Below are positions 1 through 4,081 of a stretch of 6,691 nucleotides of DNA, one piece after another. Below the pieces are notes generated by a model that did not search any database, was not told where the DNA came from, and worked only from the letters and a program-made list of their open reading frames with translations. A program made the position numbers and the translations under genes. Source of the DNA: Kiritimatiellia bacterium (GTDB taxonomy: Bacteria > Verrucomicrobiota > Kiritimatiellia > JAAZAB01); the NCBI GenBank assembly GCA_018400335.1, contig JAGYMT010000101.1:1-6691 (forward strand), read 5' to 3'. Every line of letters begins with the position of its first letter. Position 1 is the stretch's first letter.

Positions 1-63
1 GCGCCGTCATTGTTTCGGGCGGCCAAAATTAGAATTGCTCTGTTTCTTGCGGCGAAAAAGTAG
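1..63 (+). other. possible 3' tail of an upstream gene (uncertain)
   Basis: Frame 1 is open from the window edge to a TAG at 61-63 and would end in ...LFLAAKK. Frame 3 also closes early, at a TAG at 30-32, after ...AVIVSGGQN. Either could be the last residues of a gene that begins before the window. The GC-rich hairpin that follows at 76-101 fits a gene ending here. Twenty codons or fewer are too little to identify a product, and the AT-rich composition could equally be intergenic. Confidence 0.2.
27..38 (+). repeat. 12-base direct repeat, copy 1
   Basis: The 12-mer AATTAGAATTGC occurs here and again, identical, at 181-192, with starts 154 bases apart. Both copies lie in the AT-rich leader region. 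The second copy overlaps the -10 box of the proposed promoter, so the pair could be a binding site for a regulator or the flanks of a small inserted element. The function is inferred; only the repeat itself is seen. Confidence 0.5.
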
Positions 64-75
64 CGCAAGCGTCCT

Positions 76-109
76 ACCCCGACATCTCGGAGAGTCGGGG
101 TCACTTTTT
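76..109 (+). terminator. probable Rho-independent terminator
   Basis: An 8-base-pair stem is formed by ACCCCGAC (76-83) and GTCGGGGT (94-101), with a 10-base apical part (84-93). After CAC comes a run of five Ts (105-109). The stem is strong and the T tract is short and offset by three bases, so the terminator is plausible but not ideal. It would end transcription of a gene lying upstream of the window. The alternative is a stem belonging to a dispersed intergenic repeat. Confidence 0.55.
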
Positions 110-114
110 CGACC

Positions 115-155
115 ATGCAATGTGTTGTCTTGCATATTTGAACCATGCCAAATGC
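115..155. promoter_or_regulatory. overlapping inverted repeats, candidate operator
   Basis: Two inverted repeats sit directly upstream of the proposed -35 box. The first is ATGCAA (115-120) against TTGCAT (130-135), a perfect match with a 9-base spacer. The second is GCATATTTG (132-140) against CAAATGC (149-155), seven pairs with a two-base bulge. The motif ACCATGC also occurs twice (112-118 and 142-148). The position fits a regulator binding upstream of a promoter, but no regulator gene is in the window and the assignment is inferred. Confidence 0.3.
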
Positions 156-183
156 TTGAGTATTCGCTGCCGGCCGTCATAAT
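156..183 (+). promoter_or_regulatory. sigma70-like promoter for the gene cluster
   Basis: A -35 box TTGAGT (156-161) and a -10 box CATAAT (178-183) are separated by 16 bases. The boxes match the consensus at 4 of 6 and 5 of 6 positions. Transcription would begin near 190. This is the best promoter-like site seen ahead of the first gene and it lies in the AT-rich leader. A weaker candidate, TTGACG (207-212) with TACTGT (230-235) at 17-base spacing, would start RNA almost at ATG 243. Confidence 0.45.
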
Positions 184-192
184 TAGAATTGC
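181..192 (+). repeat. 12-base direct repeat, copy 2
   Basis: This is identical to bases 27-38 (AATTAGAATTGC). It starts inside the proposed -10 box and runs over the predicted transcription start, so a protein bound here would compete with RNA polymerase. Confidence 0.5.
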
Positions 193-351
193 GATGGAGA
201 TGACGCTTGACGCGAGGCCGCCGCGGTTCTACTGTATCGGGCATGAGTGCGCATCGGAAAGCAGTGTTCTTGTTGCTTTGTGTCATGGCTGTCCCCTGTA
301 TATGCGCGGAGAACAGGCCGGACGCGCCCGCGGCCGCTGAAAAGAGAGACG

Positions 352-377
352 CCTTCACCAAGCACTGGTGGGAGAGG
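352..377. repeat. imperfect palindrome, possible dispersed intergenic repeat
   Basis: CACCA (356-360) pairs with TGGTG (366-370) around a 5-base loop. The arms extend imperfectly to CCTT (352-355) and GAGAGG (372-377) through small bulges. The layout, a CCT...CACC / GGTG...GAGAGG palindrome, resembles REP-like or MITE-like intergenic repeats. If it is one, the stretch is non-coding, which supports starting gene 1 at 465. No second copy exists in this window, so this is inference. Confidence 0.25.
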
Positions 378-423
378 CTGGCATTCGGTGGTCAGCGTGC
401 GATTCCGGCTCGACGAGGAGGGA

Positions 424-468
424 ATGATGCCGGACATGGAGTCCGCTCCAATGGAGGACGTGAAATGA
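424..468 (+). other. possible 14-codon leader ORF coupled to gene 1
   Basis: ATGATG (424-429), preceded by GAGGAGGG (415-422), opens a short frame MMPDMESAPMEDVK that stops at TGA 466-468. That stop overlaps the ATG of gene 1 (465-467) as ATGA, the usual geometry of translational coupling. The Shine-Dalgarno is only 2 bases from the first ATG and 5 from the second, so the second is better placed. It could be a leader peptide, the tail of a longer frame open from 247, or chance. Confidence 0.25.
453..457 (+). promoter_or_regulatory. Shine-Dalgarno that decides the gene 1 start
   Basis: GGAGG lies 7 bases before ATG 465, which is near-ideal strength and spacing. The upstream candidates TTG 207 and ATG 243 have nothing comparable. 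This is the main reason for choosing 465. Confidence 0.65.
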
Positions 469-1358
469 AGCCGCTCGATATTGATGAACTGAAGCGCACT
501 CCGGCCGACGACGGTCTCGTGGTCCGACTTCGAGCCGATGCTCCTGAAACGCTTTACGGACTTATCGGCAATGTTCTGGGACGTGACATTCGCGGTCTGC
601 CTCTCGGCGATCGCGACGACCGCACGCGGATCGCGGCGCGCATCCTCGCTTATCGCAACGACGCGGGACACTTCGAAGATCAGGGTTCCACCCCTGGGCA
701 CGCCGTGCAGATGGCGATTCGCGCGCTCAATGTCCTGGGCGAACCCGTTCCGGAAGACATCGGGCCGCTGGCGCCGACCGATCCGACAGAACTCGCGGAC
801 TGGCTGAGAAGGCACGACTGGAAGAGCACGCACAAGAATCTCTGCGGCCAGACCATCCCCTTGCTGGCCAGCGGCCGCGTCAGCGCCGAGTGGATCGAGG
901 CGTTTGTCCGCGACATCGCATCGCGCCTTTCCCCCGAGCGCCCGCTGGAGACCTGGTGCGCGGCCGGAGACCCGCCGTGGAAGGTCATCAGTTGCATGTT
1001 CCACATGCTCAGCGCGTTCGACGCCGGCCGGCTGCCCTATCCGCAGCCGGATCTGCTGATGGGGCGCCTGCTCGATCTGCGGTGGGAGGACGTGTCCGAC
1101 GACGTGCAGCGCACCGAATGCACGGACGGCGACTGGTGTTGGCTGCTGCTGCGCCTGAGTGAACACGCGCCGCAGCAGGCCGAACGCGCCCTGGTTGCCA
1201 TTCGCAAGGTCTCCGCGCGCCGGGTGCGCGCGATCCGCGAGGGGAGACAGGATCCGCAGCTTATCTGGACCGCGGTCTTCCAGTCCGCTGTCCGCGAGCA
1301 CTATACCGGCGGCTTCCTGCGCGACAACTTCAACGATCCGGCGCTCTATCGGTTCTGA
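465..1358 (+). CDS. helical protein of unknown function, possible prenyltransferase/terpenoid-cyclase-like toroid
   Basis: The predicted protein has 297 residues from ATG 465, chosen for the GGAGG 7 bases upstream. I do not recognise a named family. What is seen: a mainly helical sequence with a segment at about residues 54-93 (IAARILAYRN, AGHF, then a helix ending ALNVLG) that looks like one hairpin of the alpha/alpha-toroid found in protein prenyltransferases and squalene/terpenoid cyclases. Later stretches, ETWCAAGDPPW followed by FHMLSAFDAG (162-188), CTDGDWCWLLLRL (219-231) and the C-terminal RDNFNDPALYRF, could be further hairpins. No DDxD-type cyclase motif or zinc site is evident, so an enzymatic role is not supported. 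Started at 243, it would gain a signal-like N-terminus and reach 371 residues. Its place at the head of a glycosidase cluster suggests an accessory role in glycan processing. That role, and the toroid comparison, are inference. Confidence 0.65.
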   Translation: MKPLDIDELKRTPADDGLVVRLRADAPETLYGLIGNVLGRDIRGLPLGDRDDRTRIAARILAYRNDAGHFEDQGSTPGHAVQMAIRALNVLGEPVPEDIGPLAPTDPTELADWLRRHDWKSTHKNLCGQTIPLLASGRVSAEWIEAFVRDIASRLSPERPLETWCAAGDPPWKVISCMFHMLSAFDAGRLPYPQPDLLMGRLLDLRWEDVSDDVQRTECTDGDWCWLLLRLSEHAPQQAERALVAIRKVSARRVRAIREGRQDPQLIWTAVFQSAVREHYTGGFLRDNFNDPALYRF

Positions 1359-1369
1359 TCTGAACGGAA

Positions 1370-1444
1370 ATGAGAACGACATCAAAAGCTGGCGACGTCA
1401 TTCACGGGTGGATCGACGAGCGTCAAGGAAAGGAAACCATATGA
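1370..1444 (+). other. 24-codon ORF in the gap, overlapping the gene 2 start
   Basis: ATG 1370 opens a short frame (MRTTSKAG...QGKETI) that stops at TGA 1442-1444, overlapping the gene 2 ATG as ATGA. It fills nearly all of the 82-base gap after gene 1. It has only a weak, too-close GGA (1366-1368) before it. It may be a coupling leader or chance. The rest of the gap shows no promoter or terminator, so genes 1 and 2 are probably co-transcribed. Confidence 0.2.
1425..1434 (+). promoter_or_regulatory. Shine-Dalgarno of gene 2
   Basis: AAGGAAAGGA contains two AGGA cores; the second ends 6 bases before ATG 1441. The gene 2 frame is open far upstream, to 1159 inside gene 1, so this site fixes the start at 1441. 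Confidence 0.7.
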
Positions 1445-2631
1445 GCACGTTCGATAAACCGGGCATGAAGAAGGCCCTCAACGAGCCCGAGTTTGTGATC
1501 AGCGACCGTCGTCATTTTATTGGCGCGGGAGAGCACGGCTACCACACACACCGCATCCCAGCTCTTGCGACTTCGTGCGGGGGCGCAACACTTCTTTTCT
1601 GGGAGGGGCGCTGCGGGTCCTCCAGCGACTTCGGGCAAATCTACCTTCTGGTCAGCCGTAGCGAAGACAATGGCCGAAGCTGGTCACCGCCGAACATCGT
1701 CTATCGGGAAGGCGATGCGGACGACACGGTGGCCATCGGCAATCCGGTTCCTATCGTGGACGCGGAGACGAAGGCGGTTACCCTTCTCTTTACAAGGAAC
1801 AACGAGCGGGTGTTCGCGACCCGGAGTCAGGACGACGGACGAAGCTGGGGCAATCCGCGCGAGATTACCGAGCAGGTTTGCCCCGCCCACTGGCTGCGTT
1901 ATTGGACGGGTCCGGGGCACGGCATTCAGTTGCGGTTTGGCGTGCATGCAGGTCGGCTGCTGGCCCCTTGCTATCACTTGGAGCCGTCCGGCGCCGGAGG
2001 CCCCGATATCGGTTACAGTCATGCGATCTACAGCGACGACCATGGCCAGACCTGGCATGTGGGAGGCACTGTACTGCGTGGAGAGGGTATTGAAGAGAAA
2101 GCCATTGTGCATCGTTATCGTTGGTGGCCGAACGGGATTGTCTGGTCGGGTAGTGAGGCTCTTTGCGCTGAACTGCACGACGGCGAAATCTACATGCTGA
2201 TTCGCGACCAGGCGGCGTGCCATAAGCGAAAAATCGTCGCCCGCAGTACCGACGGAGGCCAACGCTGGCGCCCCATGGGTCTCCAGTCTGACTTGCCCTG
2301 TTTCACGTGCCAGTCCGGACTGCTCCGGACGCCGGAAGCATTCACGCCAACCGGCGTCGCGGACAGGCTGTTGACAACCGGCATCGGTGAGAGCACCGAG
2401 GCGGGCGGCCGTCGAAACCTGACCCTGTGGATAAGCAACGACGGCGGTCGGTCGTGGTCGAAAACGCAGCTTCTCCAGGCCGGTCCGTGCGGGTACAGCG
2501 ATCTCTGTGCCCTGCCGGGAGGCCGGATTCTCTGCGTTTACGAGGCTGGCGACAATACCTATCGCGACCGTTTGGAAATGAGGGTTCTGGTCCCGTTGAA
2601 CGAAACGGAATCGATGGAATGCGATCAATGA
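1441..2631 (+). CDS. exo-alpha-sialidase, GH33-type six-bladed propeller
   Basis: The 396-residue protein should hydrolyse terminal sialic acids from glycans with retention. Family features are visible in order: YHTHRIPAL with triad Arg38; WEGR (54-57); Asp63 in SSDFGQIYLL as acid/base; Asp-boxes at 74-81 (SEDNGRSW), 129-136 (SQDDGRSW), 198-205 (SDDHGQTW), 269-276 (degenerate, STDGGQRW) and 332-339 (SNDGGRSW); Glu239 in SEALCAELHDG as partner base; triad Arg255 (MLIRD), 16 residues later as in characterised sialidases; Arg324 or Arg325 (GGRRNLTLW) as the third triad Arg; and Tyr352 (CGYSDL) as nucleophile. Family knowledge assigns these roles; no residue is missing. The start (MSTFDKPGMKK) carries no signal peptide, and there are 12 cysteines including CFTC at 287-290, both pointing to the cytoplasm unless export is non-classical. 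Fine specificity (sialic acid, KDN or another nonulosonate) cannot be read. It overlaps gene 3 by four bases. Confidence 0.9.
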   Translation: MSTFDKPGMKKALNEPEFVISDRRHFIGAGEHGYHTHRIPALATSCGGATLLFWEGRCGSSSDFGQIYLLVSRSEDNGRSWSPPNIVYREGDADDTVAIGNPVPIVDAETKAVTLLFTRNNERVFATRSQDDGRSWGNPREITEQVCPAHWLRYWTGPGHGIQLRFGVHAGRLLAPCYHLEPSGAGGPDIGYSHAIYSDDHGQTWHVGGTVLRGEGIEEKAIVHRYRWWPNGIVWSGSEALCAELHDGEIYMLIRDQAACHKRKIVARSTDGGQRWRPMGLQSDLPCFTCQSGLLRTPEAFTPTGVADRLLTTGIGESTEAGGRRNLTLWISNDGGRSWSKTQLLQAGPCGYSDLCALPGGRILCVYEAGDNTYRDRLEMRVLVPLNETESMECDQ

Positions 2632-4079
2632 GCCAAAAGATACGGGGCAGGTCGTTGCGCCAGATGCTGAAGCGGCTGCTGGGCATCCCGGAAACGCGGG
2701 GCGATCTGGCGCCGGACGCGCGCGGCGATCTCGAGCTGGGCGACGTGGTGATCGAAAACCGCGCAGTACGCCAGGCGTCCGATATGATCGATCTGGGTGC
2801 ATATCCGGAACTACTGCTCGATGATTGCCTGGTGGAATCGATCACCGGCGTTTCGTTCCGCATGCACGAACCGCGCCGGGCGGAAACGGTGATCGTCAAA
2901 GAGTATCCCTGGGAAGGGGCTTCGGGCTTCGGCCATGTTTCCGTGCTGCGGGACGGCGACGTCTACCGCATGTACTATCGGGGCTACGTCAAACCGCCTG
3001 GTTATTCCTGGGAGAAGGACCTGGGGGTTTGCTATGCCGAAAGCCGGGATGGAATACGATGGGAGAAGCCGCCGCTGGGATTGTTCGATTGGAATGGGAG
3101 CACGGAAAATAATATCGTCTGGAAAGGCGGCCAGATGGCGCCCTTTATCGACGCCCGACCCGGCATTCCGCCGCAACAACGGTACAAGGCACTTGCCGGA
3201 AACAAGCCGACCGTCATGCTGGCGTCGCCCGACGGCATTATTTGGCGGATAATGCATGAAACGCCCCTGCCGATGGGCATCGCGATCTACCATCCCGAAA
3301 AGGATGTCTACATTGCCCTGGTGCGCGTGAACCAGCGCCCGCGCGGTCACCTAGGCATGGCGTACAGCGAATCCGCCGATCTGCGGGTCTGGTCCGACCC
3401 CGTACCGCTGGACTTCGGGGATGGGCCGCCCGAGAATCTCTACTTCAATGCCCCGTTGCCCTACTTTCGCGCGCCGCACATCCATCTCGGTTTCCCGATG
3501 CGGCTGACCTATCTCGATCCCGCGTTGCAGGACGGCGAGGACCGCACCGATGTCGTGCTGCTCTTCAGCCGCGACGGACGGCAGTACAGCCGGCGCCACC
3601 GGGACGCATTCCTTAGCCCCGGACCGGACGAACGTAACTGGGTCCGGCACGCCAACATGATGGCCTGGGGCATCCTGCCCGCCGGAGAAACCGAAATGTC
3701 CATGTATGTTGACGACCGGGGCGCCGGCGGGCTCCGGCGGCTGGCGCTGCGAACCGACGGTTTCGTTTCGTTGCGCACGTCTCACGCGGGCGGCGAAATG
3801 GTGACGCGTCCGCTCCGGTTCGAGGGGAACCGGCTGGTTCTGAACGTGGCGACCAGCGCGGCCGGCGGCGTCCGGGTCGAGATCCAGGATGCTGGCGGTA
3901 AGCCTTTAAAAGGGTTCGCCCTCGCCGACTGTCCGGAGTTCGCCGCCGACCGGATCGCGCATGTCGTCTCCTGGGCGATCGGCGCAGATGTCGGCGCGCT
4001 GGCAGGCAAACCGGTCCGGCTGCGGTTCGCCATGCGCGATGCCGATCTTTATGCGCTACGGTTCGAACATGGGGACTGA
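2628..4079 (+). CDS. five-bladed-propeller glycoside hydrolase-like protein with C-terminal beta module
   Basis: The protein has 483 residues from ATG 2628, which overlaps the gene 2 stop (ATGA), so translation is probably coupled. The core starts near residue 53 with IDLGAYPELLLDDCLVE, the counterpart of RQLFVDDFLI in gene 4. It then shows blade signatures: YPWEG (93-97) and YRMYYRGY (113-120), SRDGIRW (139-145), SPDGIIW (200-206), SADLRVW (249-255) and SRDGRQY (314-320). These S-x-D-G-x-x-W repeats and the size fit the GH32/GH43-like five-bladed propellers common in planctomycete and lentisphaeral genomes. No CAZy family is assigned here. The C-terminal ~95 residues (TRPLRFEGNRLVLNV to ADLYALRF, 393-479) form a separate beta module shared with gene 4. 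Residues 1-52 hold a basic helix (SLRQMLKRLLGI) outside the family core; ATG 2784 is an alternative start. There is no clear signal peptide. Catalytic acids cannot be fixed; Asp65/Asp66 are candidates. Confidence 0.88.
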   Translation: MSQKIRGRSLRQMLKRLLGIPETRGDLAPDARGDLELGDVVIENRAVRQASDMIDLGAYPELLLDDCLVESITGVSFRMHEPRRAETVIVKEYPWEGASGFGHVSVLRDGDVYRMYYRGYVKPPGYSWEKDLGVCYAESRDGIRWEKPPLGLFDWNGSTENNIVWKGGQMAPFIDARPGIPPQQRYKALAGNKPTVMLASPDGIIWRIMHETPLPMGIAIYHPEKDVYIALVRVNQRPRGHLGMAYSESADLRVWSDPVPLDFGDGPPENLYFNAPLPYFRAPHIHLGFPMRLTYLDPALQDGEDRTDVVLLFSRDGRQYSRRHRDAFLSPGPDERNWVRHANMMAWGILPAGETEMSMYVDDRGAGGLRRLALRTDGFVSLRTSHAGGEMVTRPLRFEGNRLVLNVATSAAGGVRVEIQDAGGKPLKGFALADCPEFAADRIAHVVSWAIGADVGALAGKPVRLRFAMRDADLYALRFEHGD

Positions 4080-4081
4080 CG

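Larger units (their letters stand above)
243..464 (+). other. open frame upstream of gene 1 encoding a signal-peptide-like segment
   Basis: This frame is continuous with gene 1 and open back to a TTG at 207. From ATG 243 it reads as a good export signal: MSAHRK, then the hydrophobic run AVFLLLCVMAVPCIC, then an alanine before an E-rich turn (CICA|EN). The next 50 residues (Arg/Gly-rich, low complexity) look unlike a folded protein, and no Shine-Dalgarno precedes ATG 243. It is either a true secretory N-terminus, making gene 1 371 residues long, or a chance GC-rich open frame, or the remnant of a small gene. The strong ribosome site at 453-457 favours the short form of gene 1, leaving this stretch as leader DNA. 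Confidence 0.3.

Noticed and set aside
207..235. TTGACG/TACTGT as a second promoter giving a leaderless mRNA at ATG 243
   Set aside because: The spacing is good, but the -10 box is poor (3 of 6) and it would only make sense if ATG 243 were the real start, which lacks other support.
183..1385. 400-codon open frame on the minus strand opposite gene 1
   Set aside because: It is antisense to gene 1. Its translation is Arg/Ala/Gly-rich without recognisable motifs and it has no plausible ribosome site, as expected for a GC-rich shadow frame.
1159..1440. upstream extension of the gene 2 frame into gene 1
   Set aside because: It overlaps gene 1 by 200 bases, is Arg-rich and unstructured, and ATG 1441 has a good Shine-Dalgarno directly before the domain starts.
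2427..2627. upstream extension of the gene 3 frame into gene 2
   Set aside because: It would overlap the sialidase's last Asp-box and nucleophile region; the ATGA start at 2628 is the normal operon geometry.
1684..2802. 372-codon minus-strand open frame opposite gene 2
   Set aside because: It lies opposite a sialidase with complete catalytic motifs and shows no domain of its own; a codon-bias shadow.
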